Origin: Lithospermum erythrorhizon
Taxonomy: Eukaryota; Streptophyta; Magnoliopsida; Boraginales; Boraginaceae
Assembly (NCBI GenBank): GCA_019722365.1
Contig: JADFUC010000382.1
Span: 79,965 to 143,964 of the forward strand
Length of the DNA stretch: 64,000 nucleotides
Reading direction: 5' to 3'
Shown piece after piece: positions 1 through 12,240 of the stretch. The number at the start of each line of letters is the position of its first letter. Position 1 is the first letter of the stretch. The notes below the pieces were generated by a model, which saw nothing but the letters and a program-made list of their open reading frames with translations, ran no database searches and was not told the DNA's origin. The position numbers were made by a program, and so were the translations under genes.

Positions 1-2289
1 CTTTTTATCTACGCCCTTTCCCTACCAATTTGAGGTAAGAAATTACTTGGAGTTTTTATGGATTTTCTTGGTTGACTTTTAGGATTTGACTTTTCCCATA
101 ATTGAATTTTATGATAAATCTTAGTTGGTTACATGTAGTTACGTAGCGTATATATATGATGAATTCGTGATTTAGAATCGTTTGAGGACGTTATGGTGGG
201 GTTGACTTTTAGGGGTTTTAGATTGACTTTTATGGATATTTTATAAAACTTTTTACTTAAATGTGTAGGAGGTTACATTGGGACCTTATTATAGTTGATA
301 TGATGTTAAATTGGTGATTTAAAATTTATTAAAAGGGTGTTGTGTTGAAAAAGGTAAATTTCCAAGTTGAGTTATAATTGATATTTCGGAGCATAGATTG
401 TTAATTATGGACTTGATAGATTAAATTAGAATGACTTATAAGATTGAAGATAAGATGAAATTTATCGGGGATGGAATTCAGGTTGTAAATTAAGGTTATA
501 ATTCGATAGTTTATCGGAGTCAAGTTATACCGTTTTAAGATTAAGTTTCCTAAGAGTGGGTTATGTATCTTCACAGAAGCCGCCGATTATATAGTAGTAG
601 GTGTGATTATGCTAAGATTGTTGTTTAGGCGTTGATGCGTGGAAAAGAGGCGGTTCGCTTGGTGTCTTTGGCAGAAAGGTTTTACTGGTAGCTTCGCCGA
701 GAGGTAAAATCTTTTTTTTATCTACTTGGGTGTACTACGTACTTGCTAGAATTGTGTGAACATGTTGTGTGTTATGATTATGAGAATGATATACCACTTG
801 CCAATGGTTGTGTTATGTGATTGTGTTTAAGCCAAGGCGGCGAAGATTCTTTGGAGGTAAATGCTTGATTTCGAACTCCCCAACTTATATTAAAGATACC
901 ATGGCCTTGGCAGCGGCTGTGTGTATATTATGTAACGCCAGCCTTGTAATATATTTATAGCATCGGCGGTGCTTGATTGATTTCACGATAGTTAGGATGT
1001 GTTAATTTGTGTCTTTATGTCTTGTTTGGAGGTAAGAGTAGTTGTTTGGGTTGTATGCATGAGTTTGAGGTGACTTGAGTATCGGGGGTGACCACATGGT
1101 TTGAGATTTTGAGGGATTGGGTGGCTACTCTCGCTTTCGCTTGCCCCGAGGATATGTGGCTTATTATTGGCACTATCTTGCATTATAGCGTCTTGATTTT
1201 GGCCTTATACTTGGTATAAGGCGGTATGACTTCTGTTTTTGATAAACTGCTTTGTAATGCGTTATCGGTGTGGCCACATACTCTGGTATAGCGTCTTGAT
1301 TTGGCCTTATACTTCGGTATAAGGCGGTATGAGTCTTTTGATCACTTTCTTTGTGTGCATTGTCGATGTATTTTATACTACGGTATAGCGTGCGAGTGTG
1401 CCTTATATTTTGTCTATAAGTCGGTGTGCATATACTTTGTGTATAAGTGCGGTGTGCCTTATACTTTGTGTATAAAGTGCGGTTTTGGCCTTATCTTGCC
1501 GGTATGAAGTCTTGGGGTGATTATTGATTAGTCCGTTCCTGCGGGTAGGCGGATTGAGTATATGCGCGTGCCAGAGGTTGGTATCTTGGTGGGGATATGA
1601 GGAGATGGGAGGTTTGATGACTAGAGTTTTAGTCGTTGTTGAGTCTATTGATTTCTTTCTACGAGGGAATTGTGTAGCTGGCGAACACTTCTATTATATC
1701 TTAAATGTATATAGAGATTTCTAGATTGTTCTTTGACCTTTTTAGGCGATCTGGATATATGTATATTATTCATATTTGATTATTAAGTCGATTATCTCGT
1801 TAAGTATGTGATTCCTTATAATTAAAGTTTCACTAAACTTCGCGGCTTACGCCACCAGCTATAGGCGCATTTCATTTGTGCCGGAGGGTTGACGGTGGCT
1901 GGATTGGGCAAAGAGGCTGTTGGAGAGTGTGTTTCCGGAGAGTGGCTAGGTGAGCACGGGTGGCGGGGATCTCGGTCTCATTTTTGATGTGTTGTCGACA
2001 GGTTTTCATTATTTGTATTCCCTTTTGAAATCTGTAGCCGGTAGTCCATTTTGTATTTGGGATACAGTCGTAAATGCAATTTGTGGCACTACTTAGGCAT
2101 TACTTTATTTTGGGTTATATTTATTGTATATATTTATGGGTTGGTCGTTTCGATGATGTCGGTGATGGATTATAAATTTTTTTTAAAAGCTGTTTGTTTT
2201 GGGAAACTTAATTGTGATCACATTTTTGGATGAAGCAGATTGTATTTTAAATGAGTAGTCCGTCGGTTTGATGGCTAAATTGTTCAGTT
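1..2289. other. decayed retrotransposon-like non-coding DNA
   Basis: No credible protein is encoded here. The stretch is T- and G-rich on the plus strand, with many GTTGACTTT motifs. It resembles LTR or untranslated sequence of an old LTR retrotransposon. A motif around 268-330 (acattgggaccttattatag) has a recognisable but diverged relative around 4258-4300 (ctattgggccttaatatgg), so two copies of one non-coding repeat lie within 5 kb. The palindromic tandem repeat at 1183-1508 is listed separately. Assignment to a superfamily is not possible by eye. Confidence 0.4.
1183..1508. repeat. degenerate tandem repeat with an internal palindrome
   Basis: A unit beginning tagcgtcttgattttgg and continuing into ccttatacttggtataagg recurs at about 1183 and 1287. 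Shorter, more decayed versions (ccttatattttgtctataag, ccttatactttgtgtataaa) follow up to about 1508. The CCTTATAC...GTATAAGG core can form a hairpin. The two best copies are about 104 bp apart and the later ones are closer together. It lies within retrotransposon-like DNA and may be part of an LTR. No coding role is visible. Confidence 0.55.
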
Positions 2290-3665
2290 TTAATGGCTTT
2301 CAGGCGGCGGGCATGTCGGTTATCTCGAATAAGTGACCCTTAGCAGTCGTACTTGGATATTAGTTTCATGGCAATTGTGCTCGATGTTATCCTGATATAA
2401 CTCAGCTGGAGCATGATACTGGGGTACTACTCCAAGGTGCTCCACTAATTTCTTGATCCAGCCAAAGAACTTCCTTAGCGGCTTCCGGCTATGATGTCTT
2501 CCGACTTACATTGTGGAGTTAGCTACGTTGCACAACTCTGCTTGCACGAAGCGGTACACCGCCGTTCGAGGCGATTGAGATCGATATAGTCTCTCGGTTT
2601 GAAAACTTGAATCGGTGCATAATCTCTACTAATAACTTTCATTATCCCGTATTCAAGGAACGTATCTTTGTCTTACGTAAGTACTTAAGTATAGGCTTGA
2701 TCCGATTGATTTTCACCTAGACATGATTGGTAGCTGCTTGTTATACCGAGGAGAAGCGTCACGATAAGTCTGGACATATGACATACATGATGGATTATGG
2801 GCGATGCATAAGAAACATCCTTCGTCCTTTCTCTTCGTCCTGCGTTTGACCCAGGACAATTAGAGCGGTAGAGGTAATGCCACTTATACCGTGGGGAGGT
2901 TCTTTCTTGAATTATCATCTTAAATCATTTAAATACTTTGTCAATATAAGGTTTTAGCTCAATCCAATTGTACTTCCAATATCGATCTACATGGTTTAAT
3001 TTCAAGAATGTATTGAGTTTCTCTAAGTTTTTTCATAGAAACATTGAAGCTTGACATATATTGACTGGTATGCAGATTTCCTATGATCGGTATGTCATCT
3101 ACATGGAAGCTATAAATGCAATGTTGCTCCCACTAACTTCTTGGCATACGAGAATCGCTTCTTTGTTCCTATTGAAACCAAACTCTTTGATCGATTCATT
3201 AAAATGAAGATTCAACTTCTTGATGCTTAAGTCCATGTATGGATCTTTGTAGGCTGCATACCTTCTTGGTCTATTAAAGACATGTATGTAAATCATGGAG
3301 GTTGTCGTGTACATGTCCTCTTCTAGGTACCGTTAAGGAATCTGGTCTTTACATCCATATAGATCTCGCATCATAATGGCCGGCGATGGCTAAAGAGATA
3401 GATAGTTTAATTTCCTAACTAAGGAGAAGGTTTCATCATAATCAATTTCTTGAATTTGTTTGAAACCTTTGGCTACAAATAACCTTATAAATATGGACAT
3501 TTCCATCTTTATCCAGTTTGCGTTTAAAAAACTGTTTGCACTCAATGGAGTACAGCCGGGTAGATTCATTAATGCTGATGTTATTTTTGAGTACATTGAA
3601 TCTATCTGGTTTTTATAATAAGCTTCTTTCTCTTTTATTCTTCATATGAAGAAGGCTCGTCACTT
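2290..3665 (-). mobile_element. Ty1/copia pol remnant (reverse transcriptase and RNase H)
   Basis: The minus strand carries copia pol pieces in the normal order, with many frameshifts and stops. At 3596-3390 is the reverse-transcriptase segment FVAKGFKQIQEIDYDETFS. At about 3314-3099 is the palm-region stretch with FNESIKEFGF and EVSGSNIAF. At 2620-2330 is RNase H, with AAKEVLWL then GVVPQYHAPAELYQDN. No gag, protease or integrase is seen upstream on this strand, and no matching 3' LTR was found below 2290. It could be the downstream end of the element whose 5' LTR is at 10437-11478, split by later insertions, or an independent fragment. It is a dead element. Confidence 0.8.
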
Positions 3666-5449
3666 TCAATTAGAAAGCTTCCATGCGAAATAAATGGAGT
3701 CAGTATTAATTATTTTAATATTATTGAGAGTTATCGGTTGGGTGATAATATAATTTGAGGAGTAGAAATAAAACATGTTCGAGTTGTGTTGTTCGCCAAA
3801 GTCAATTTTAAACAGCGTACCAAGCGAGACTTAATCTTTATCTTAAATATCTCATAAGCCCCACTCAGCTATTCAAGCGTGCCAAGTAAAATACCGAAGA
3901 CCCTATTTCAACTTCTCCTGCCATGGCAGACTGCCTGTCTCAACGATTTTTCATTTTTTCTTGGTGGAATCTTGAGAAATTAGGCATGAAATGTTTTATA
4001 AATCTCTTGATTATCTAAGGGTATGTTTTTAATCTTCCAAGTCTAAAGCATCTGACAAATGATTTGTCTATTTGGTAAGTTTGACTTTTGTTGACTATTA
4101 TGACTTTGAGTTTTTTGACTTTAAAATAAAGGTATGCTAAGCTTAGATTTTATGGTTGGGATTATAATCATCGATTCTTGGCTTGGGGATTTGAAATAAT
4201 GTTGAATGTTGACTTTGTTGAGGTGATTGACTTTTGAGGATAATGTAAAATTGGTAAAGTGTACTATTGGGCCTTAATATGGTTGTTTTGGGTATAAGTT
4301 TTGATTTGTATGTAGTTTGGAAGAGAGATTACGTTGATTTGAGTTGTTGTAAAAGAGTGAGTAATAATTGGAAAAGCACTTTTTTGGATTGAAGGTTGTT
4401 AAAAATGGATAAATTAGTTTGGGGAAATTGATTTTTGGGTTAATTAGAGTTGTTTAAAGTGTTAGTGTGGGTATGGGGTGAGGCCGATTATGGTGGGGAA
4501 GGTGTGGTGGTTGAAATGTTGTCGTTTATTAGTCTTGTATGCTTTCGTAGTAATCTCTTTCCACCTTAGAAGTTAATTTTTAGTAGCTTAGAATTGTTGT
4601 AAAGTTGGGTAGTTAACTAAAGTGAGTTAAATGGTAGTAAGCCAGTAATTGTATTTTTTCGGGTGTTTTGGTTGGAGTGTGAAGTGGGAAATGAGCTTGG
4701 GTAGTCAGAAAGTGTTATTTATTCTTGGCCAAGGCACTTGGACTAATTAGGCGAGTGTGAGGTGAATAAAATCTATGATAAGATTGAAATTCTACTGATA
4801 GAGCGGAATTACTCTCTCTTATTGAAATGAGGCAACTCTCCGTTGAAGTGCATTTCATGAAATGGGACCTGGCGTGATTGAGTGATTGGGATCTATTACA
4901 TAGTAATATGATTCACCGTGATATGACATGTCGGAGATGCATGTGTTATGCATCCATTGGCATGCTGCAATTCCCGTAATAGGAAGTGAGGGGGTTGTAG
5001 TAAAGGTATTCCATAGATTAAATGCAACTTTGTAGAAACTTTAAGAGTATGAATGTAACTATAGTTCACAGAAAATGGAATCGGTTGTTGATGCCCACTT
5101 TGGAAGCTGAATGTGAGAATAGTGTCATGGGCCGGTTGTCCCCATGTGGAACACTATTAGCCAGTAATTTATGAATGAGGCTAAGTCTGATACTCTGGCT
5201 GAGAGTAGGCCCAAGAAGCTTGAACTTCGATGCAGTCAAATAAAAATTTAATGAATGAATATTGTTTTAAGCATACTTTAATTACATTGTAAACTTGTCT
5301 AAAGAGATAACCCGAGAAATGGATAACTACATAAAACACAGAAATAGTCTTTATATATATATATATATATACCAAAAGCGAGGTTTTGTCACTTTTTACA
5401 CATAACTTAGTGGGTGTTCGACCCTTGGTATGAGAGTAAGGTATTTGAA
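3666..5449. other. transposon-derived DNA without recognisable genes
   Basis: This stretch holds no convincing open frame. It is rich in TTGACTTT-type motifs like the left edge of the window, and it shares a diverged non-coding segment with 268-330. A short (AT)n tract lies at about 5351-5371. It separates a minus-strand copia remnant from a plus-strand one and is most simply old LTR or leader sequence. Confidence 0.35.
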
Positions 5450-6669
5450 AGAGAAAGCCCCGGACCCAAATGATAATGTCCACAGTTTCAAGGCAAGAGT
5501 TATGACAAAAGACTTAAAACCCATTTTGCCTATTTATATATGAACTATATCGAGAGGATTTAGCCATCGTGATTCCGTGAATTTGAGAGACCGAATATGA
5601 TAATAAGACTACTTTGTATTTAGCTTTAAGTTAAGGCGTGATTGCAATCATTGCCTTCCGGCTGCGTATCTAAGGACCTAGATTTTCATGCAAGATTAAA
5701 GGGGTGTGTGTGGACTTGAGTAAAGTATCTCGGAGTTGATATATTACGTGACGATTAAATGAAGTTTGATTTCCACTTGAATCGAAGAGAGGAAGGCGAA
5801 GGCAATACTGAGAATACAGTGGGAACTAGTTCATTTACTTTCTAGAATAAGTTAAGCAATTGATTGAACAAGGTAGTTCTTATTTTGTGTTGTTAAACTT
5901 GAAATGCATATGAATGCGTAATTAAATTAAAATGAGTAATTATTATTTCACAATCGGTTAGAAAATAATAAATCGAAAACAAGTCTATAGTTTCTAGAGA
6001 GGAGGCAACCTATAAGTATTGACAAAAGAACATCTTCGAGTCTAGAAGCATAAGATGGCAATATTCTGATTGAATCTTTGATGGTTTTTGAGGCAGCAGC
6101 ATTTGATAACCCGGCGTAGTGATTGATGGATGATCGATTTTCTTGGATCATGGAGTTTGTAAGTCGATCAATCTTATGGGTTCTCGATTTGCATAAGCTG
6201 AGGTTGACATTTGCAAAATCATAGAAGATATGTATATACAGTAATCACATGAATTTTGCTTAGAGCTGTCAGTTTGAATTCTTGAACTTGTGTATATAAT
6301 TATCTAACATGTTATATGGGTTGTATTAGCTTTGATGACTTTATGTATCAAGCGTCGCCTTAGCGAAAGGGGATCATGCTGACATATGTTAGGTGACCTC
6401 GGTGTATAGCCGGTGATTAGATGTTGTTGATATTATATAGGGGATTTGTCATCGTCAACAGGTATACAAGGTAGATACCGAGAGAACTTCCGGAGAATGG
6501 CGATTATGCGCTGGCGTTGTCGGTTTATCGATATGGTTTCATAGTTGAGTAAAAGAAAATGCATTGGATATTTCATGACACATTTCTTATAGAAAATTTG
6601 CTTTGTGACTAGAGATCGCGAGACAAGGGAATTATGAAAGTATAAGCGTCCAAGAAGGGCAAATGGGTG
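5450..6669 (+). mobile_element. Ty1/copia pol remnant ending at a polypurine tract
   Basis: On the plus strand near 5476-5520 the frame reads DNVHSFKARVMTKDLK, a decayed copy of the copia reverse-transcriptase block that precedes the LVAKGF motif. Around 5640-5700 traces of the next block follow. Near 6560-6610 the sequence reads MHWIFHDTFLIENLLC, resembling the copia RNase H C-terminus (consensus KHIDVRYHF). A purine-rich stretch, gaagggcaaatgggtg, ends exactly where an LTR starting TGTTGGAAATC begins at 6670, as expected for the polypurine tract. All reading frames are broken. The 5' half of the element (gag, protease, integrase) was not recognised. Confidence 0.65.
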
Positions 6670-7682
6670 TGTTGGAAATCAATAGTTATTGGTTTAATTT
6701 ATTGCTTATGTCAGCTGCGACAATTGTTGAAACAATTCATTTTACTAGTTTAGTAGGAATGTAGATTTTCATGGAACATTCAATCATGAGCCAAATTGTA
6801 ATTACTAGTCCGGTTCTCACACTGATAATACCAAGGTTGCATGCGATTCTTTGGATACCATGCATAACCATTATAATAATATTGGTTTTATTGTACTATT
6901 ATACAAATTTGCTATTATCTTAGCACAGAAGTCATTGTGTCACAGAGTGGCGTTAGGTTATGTTCATGTATGAGATAAAACAATACTTTCTAAATTGATA
7001 GTTGATTGTAATCCTTGAATATTCTCTATCGAGGGGAATTTTCACGGTGATAATGTAAAATATAAATTGGATAAACTGAATTAATTAACTAGTCGGTTTA
7101 ATTAATTTAATGAAGATTAGTTAGGCTGGTTAAAGTAGCATTAGAATTTACTTATTAACGACTTGTTAGTGTTTAATTTACTTAACGATTTAATTAAAAT
7201 TAAGCGAGCCGACCTAAATTAATTATTGATGATTGGGCTTTAGGTTAAATAATGTGAACACATGTATAAATGAGTTTTATTGGGTTTTATATCGCCAAGA
7301 ATCATAATAACACAGCCACGAACAATCAAACATACCGCCTTTATGACAGAGGGAATGTAGGTGTATCATCAAAAACAAAACTTGATAGTTTTGTCTTGAT
7401 ATTTCAATCCAATTGTCTGTGTGTTACACTTTGAGACTCAGGCCTTTCGATTGACTCTGGTGTGCGACCCGACTAGAGGAATTTCCATATTTGTGATGCT
7501 GGCAATTTAGATGAAAGGGAGGCTTAAGTGAAGTTGTTGGTGATTTATTCTTTGCTTGCCTTGTAAGATTTAAATATATTGCATTATATATTTTTGTAGT
7601 TACGATTTTATGCGGCTTAAATGATCTTGATATGCTTTTGTTTAAGGTTTAAACAAGTTTGCCTGGTATTTTCCATGAAACA
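6670..7682 (+). mobile_element. copia 3' LTR
   Basis: The sequence starts TGTTGGAAATCAATAG directly after a polypurine tract and contains the AACTAGTCGGTTTAATTAA-like AT-rich body typical of this copia family. I place the end at GGTATTTTCCATGAAACA, which is an imperfect inverted match to the start. The resulting length, about 1.01 kb, is close to the 1003-bp LTR at 51358-52360. The 3' boundary is less certain than the 5' boundary. No 5' partner LTR was identified. Confidence 0.55.
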
Positions 7683-8830
7683 GCATGTGTAGGAGCTTTC
7701 TTAATCGTTTATCACTTATGTAACCAAATTGATATAGAGGGATTAGTCATTTTGGCTTATTCCTCTTGTATTTAATATTGTGAGTGTCGATGTTTATCCC
7801 AATACATAGATACCGACCGACGAGATGTCGTACTTATAAACTATACTATTTCAAGTATTAAAACAACCACTTTCATTAATCGAAAGAAGTAATAGTATCA
7901 TTTTTCGATTGTGAAAGCTGAAATGATGTTTTACCTTAAAAGCAGGTGCGTTGTAGACATTGTTTAGTTAAGTACCCGTTGAGGTTGATAAGCTTAAACA
8001 AACTAATCTATGTGATAAGCGCTGACTTTTTGTTCCATTTGCTACACTTGAGGTGCTCTGAATTTTGTACTACATGCAGAAGGTCGCTCACATTTTACAA
8101 ATGTGAGGGCCGCGTCCGATGTCAGGCACCACGTGGCCGAGAGAAAGTGAAGTAGCTAGTGATCCCGACATAAATAGCGACTCTCGAGGTGGTGGTAAAA
8201 TTATTTTCACTACCGTCTCATTTGCTATGTATTTATTGTCATTCCATGATTAGATTCTACTTAAATCGTAAGCGGATGAAGTGTCATCATGTGCATTTCT
8301 CCAAATTGGAGGCGGAGTATGTTAGAGTTACTGTCATATGGGCTTTATTTGACTATAACGAGGAATATATGTAAAAAGAAATAATATAGCTTTAGTTATT
8401 CCATGTCATAATAGTATTCTAAAAATCATATAATAGAGTTAATACTTGTACTTACGATCCAGTGAAGCAGCATTAAGTATACGAGATCTATGTAGTAGAA
8501 TCGAGGCAGTAGGTATGCATACATTCGACTCGATCACGTAGGTAGGTGTAAAATCACGATCACTTGATAGAAGTATGACTCTTGGCGTCGCTTTAAAGTT
8601 CATCTTAGGCGTATAATGGCCATACTGTCAGCGGGCGAAATGCGATCAATTGGAAATTTACCGTTTAAGTATGTAGAGTCTACGAGTAAGAGTCGGGTTG
8701 GATGTATAATGATGGATCAATTGGAATCGTATAAACACACCCCATTGGAAAGAAGTCTAAGTATGATAAGTCTATCAATGGGTAGATCCGCTTTTATAAA
8801 TGAGTTCGATCAACTTTAAGTTGGTATGTG
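7683..8830 (+). mobile_element. copia RNase H scrap and flanking debris
   Basis: In 8189-8374 the plus-strand frame contains FSKLEAEYVRVT, a clear relative of the copia RNase H block that normally reads STTEAEYVAVTEA. The frame is otherwise corrupted. The rest, including an open frame at 8616-8819 (67 codons), has no family I recognise. The scrap lies downstream of a plus-strand 3' LTR, so it must belong to a different copia copy from the one ending at 7682. Confidence 0.5.
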
Positions 8831-10421
8831 ATACTATCTTTTATATTTTAATCATTTATAATTAAGTTAAGCATATATACCATGCTTGATTCACCATATA
8901 ACATAAATTACAAGCACATAAAAATATATTATTTAACAAAGACTGCGTGATATGACCACAAAATATATTTAGTTACAAGCTGCTCACAATGCTTGATGAT
9001 GTCTTTATAAAATACACTGGCTCACCGGGTGGGTCTCGTTTTGGGAAATTAATTACATGTGCATTTAAATAATAATGAATTGAAAGCATTAAAACGATTT
9101 CTAATTCATTTTAGGCAAAAATTAACATCACGAAGTAACTTTGAAATACATCCAAAATCCATGTAATCTCATGCTTATCGATTATAAGTATTATGTAATA
9201 CGTTTCTATCGATAATGAAATTAAGCGTGTAAATGAAATAATAAATAAGACCATATTCTAAAGGCACATAAATAATTCAAATAAATATATATCATTGTGT
9301 ATTCATCAAATGAAAATGCAATTTAATTGCACCAGTGTAAAATATGCACTTAAACTATCTGTTTTAACAATTAATATTAAATAATAAGTATTTCTAAAAA
9401 TAATATTTATTTAATTTATCCTTTTAATAAAATTTAATTTTAGATTAAAATTAGAATTAATTAATTTAATTTGGAATTATTATATCTAATCAAATTAGAA
9501 TTAATTAATTAATAGTCTTTATTCTAATTAATTATTAGATCTAATCAAATATCAATTAAAATAACTTCTAATCAAATTAGAACTATTAAAAGTAGTTAAA
9601 TTACATTAACTAAACTAATTTTCAACTTGAAATTAATTTAAAATAATTTTAAATAATATCAAAATATTAATTTAAACAAAATAGGATTTAAAACAATTTA
9701 AAAAATTAAAACAAACCAATCCAGCCCAATAGGGCTGCTGGCCCGCGAGCTAAGCCACAAGCCAAGCCAGGGCCCAATCACTAGGCCCAGATACTGAGCC
9801 TAGCAAGCCCTGGTCCGTGAAGCAACGTTCAACCCAGAAGTCTGGAGCAAGTTCGCACGCCCACACTACAAGACAAAAGGTGACTTCAGATGACGTGGAG
9901 TGATGATGCAACGTGATCAAGTGACGTGGTAGGTGGATGACTTGGTGTCCATGTTGCTGACCATATGTCTGCTAACGTGGCAGTGTGTTGACTCGGTTCG
10001 GTAAAGTCAACGAGTCAATTCAGTTTGACCGAGTGGTCTCAATCAACAGTTGACCGATGACATCATGATGACATCACATCGACCAAATCAGGGCTGACGT
10101 CACCTACGCAGCTTCTATATAGTTCTAGAATATTCTTTTCTGAAACGATCAGTTTTAATCGATTCGAAAACGAAACTGATATAAATTTTTGCTCAAAAAT
10201 TACGAAAGAATTCACAAAAATCTGAAAAAATATTTCTGATTTAACTACATTAATTATTTTCGAAAATGATTAACAATTAATCATATTTAATTAATTAGTT
10301 AACATACTTCTACAATCTAAATTAAAAATTATCTAATTGCAATTCAAACATATAAAATTCAGATTCAAGAATACATAAACTGATTTCATGCATTTAATTA
10401 TGTAATTACAATTCGTAGCCT
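8831..10421 (-). other. probable 5' leader of a minus-strand copia element
   Basis: This gene-free stretch lies between the RNase H scrap at 8.3 kb and the primer binding site at 10422-10435, so on the minus strand it is where the untranslated leader of the element with 5' LTR 10437-11478 should be. The part from 9300 to 9710 is very AT-rich. The part from 9720 to 10120 is GC-richer, with repeated GACGTGG and TGACATCA motifs. No gag frame was found in it. Confidence 0.4.
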
Positions 10422-11478
10422 GGCTCATGATGCCACTGTTGGGTTTTACAGATTAAAATAACAATTATAAATAAACCGAAACTAGGATTCTACGAATAAT
10501 ATAAAAAAAAAATACGAGTGTGTACCTTTCTTCATGGATTTTGGAGCGGAATATATTTGAGGAGATTCTGAACAATCAACGTAGATTGTCTCTAAGAATA
10601 GTCCACACCAACGAGCGAACGAACCCCTCCGTGAGCTTTACTAGAGCTCTTTAAAATATTAAACTGTAAACGAGATTGGACAGAAAAATCCAATGAGACT
10701 TTTACCACCTACTACTCGACTAATAGGGGTAGAAAATTCAATGAGACTTATACTACCTACTACTCGACTAAGAGGGGGAGAGAGAAAGAGAGACTTTTGT
10801 CTTTTTTCTTTTCACAAAAAGAACAAAAATGAATGAGCAAAGAATTCATCCAAATGAAGTCCTTTATATAGAGGGTGTTGGAACATTATGAAATGCTTAT
10901 CCCTTAAGTAGTTGGAATATTTTGGAATGTCTAAGGATAAACCCCAGAAAATAGAAAGGGAAGGTTTTGGAACCTCCCCTCTCCCTCTCGACTTGCGCAC
11001 CTAGGGCGGTGAGGAGAAGGTTCCCTTCTCGATTTGCGCGCCCTTTCAAGCAAGATTCCGAAATATCGGAATCTTGCCCCATTATTTCCATACAGTTACA
11101 TTTTAAACCCCGGAAGTTATTATAATTCGATTTCGTTGTTGGTGTGACCTCTTAGACTCGATCGAAAATAGAAATATATTACTTTATGTTAACCGAATAT
11201 CATATTAATATATAAATTATGAGCGGACTCTAGTAAGCCATCATAACCCCTAATTTTAATCGAGTTACCTAATATGTCAATTGTCTAACAATCGAACATA
11301 TATCTGAACTTATTATTATTAAATGTAATAATCGATTGTACAATCTAATTGTTCAACGGACATACATTATATGAGATTTAACATCTCATATTTACAACAC
11401 TTCAACCACTTTCTTGTAAAGTGTCGATTCCCATTATTACTTGATTAATATGATTACTCGGTTTATTCTCAGCCAACA
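10422..11478 (-). mobile_element. copia 5' LTR with primer binding site
   Basis: Read on the minus strand, the LTR begins TGTTGGCTGAGAATAAACC at 11478 and ends GTAAAACCCAACA at 10437. It therefore has the expected TGTTGG...CCAACA inverted ends and a length of 1042 bp. Immediately after it, at 10435-10422, is TGGCATCATGAGCC, a good match to the initiator-methionine tRNA primer site used by plant copia elements (TGGTATCAGAGC). This fixes it as a 5' LTR of an element pointing left. Inside the LTR a segment of roughly 55-60 bp is duplicated in tandem (about 10688-10795, sharing caatgagacttntaccacctactactcgact). No 3' partner LTR is present in the window. Confidence 0.75.
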
Positions 11479-11673
11479 AAATTTGGTAAATGATGTCATT
11501 CATAAGATCAGACAAAATCATCACCAAATTCAATCAAAGAAACACATCATTTAAAAGTATATTTCAAAGCGCCTGAAATCTGATTAGTGATTAACAAGTT
11601 CAACAAAAATCTAGATTCAACATAATATGGAAAAGAACAATTATTGTTCATCATCAACCATTACAAGAAAGTA
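11479..11673. other. short unassigned flank
   Basis: AT-rich sequence between the copia LTR and the Stowaway-like MITE. Nothing recognisable is in it. Confidence 0.5.
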
Positions 11674-11928
11674 CTTTCTCCATACCAAAAAATTATATTA
11701 TTTCATTATTTTGGGTCAAACTTTATAAATTTTGATTATGAATTCTCATTAGCCGATAAAAAATAATATAGACATGTGAGATCTTGTTAGATTCGTTTTA
11801 ATATATATTTTTGAAATATCAACTTTTTATAATTTTCACGCTTGTATAATTAGAAATATTTACGTTTTAAGCCATGTCTTGGAGACCGTGAAAATCAAAA
11901 TGGAACATTCTTTTTGGGATGGAGGGAG
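11674..11928. mobile_element. Stowaway-like MITE
   Basis: A 255-bp AT-rich element flanked by TA on both sides (11672-11673 and 11929-11930). The left end ctttctccataccaaaaa and the right end tttttgggatggagggag are inverted versions of the Stowaway terminal consensus CTCCCTCCGTCCC. Such elements are non-autonomous members of the Tc1/mariner superfamily. A MITE of the same length lies in the SR-protein intron at 37980-38234. Confidence 0.7.
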
Positions 11929-12139
11929 TAATATAATAAAAAGATAGACTTGCAACATTCATTTACAAAATAGAACAACCACCTTGAACCGGCTTTTGTT
12001 CCTGTGCTAATATCAATATGGTGTTAATTAGTGCTAATTTTCGTAAATGTTAACCTATTGATCTTTAGAGTTGGTCGGGGTTGATTGGGGGCGTGACCAT
12101 CATCGACCGGAGGTGACCAACGTTGACCGGTCAACATAA

Positions 12140-12240
12140 AAATTTATAAATGTATCTAAAGTACATTTGTACTCTAACCGAAGTACATATGTACTCTACA
12201 TATAAATATGCAAATTTCTCAACTTTAGAATATATTTGTA
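12140..12240. repeat. palindromic GTACATATGTACTC repeats
   Basis: Two adjacent units, aagtacatttgtactct and gaagtacatatgtactct, followed by related AT-rich sequence. The same near-palindromic motif occurs many times at 46810-47240, so this is a dispersed repeat family. Confidence 0.6.

Noticed and set aside
5181..5483. 100-codon minus-strand frame
   Set aside because: It runs through an (AT)n tract, overlaps plus-strand copia sequence and has no domain.
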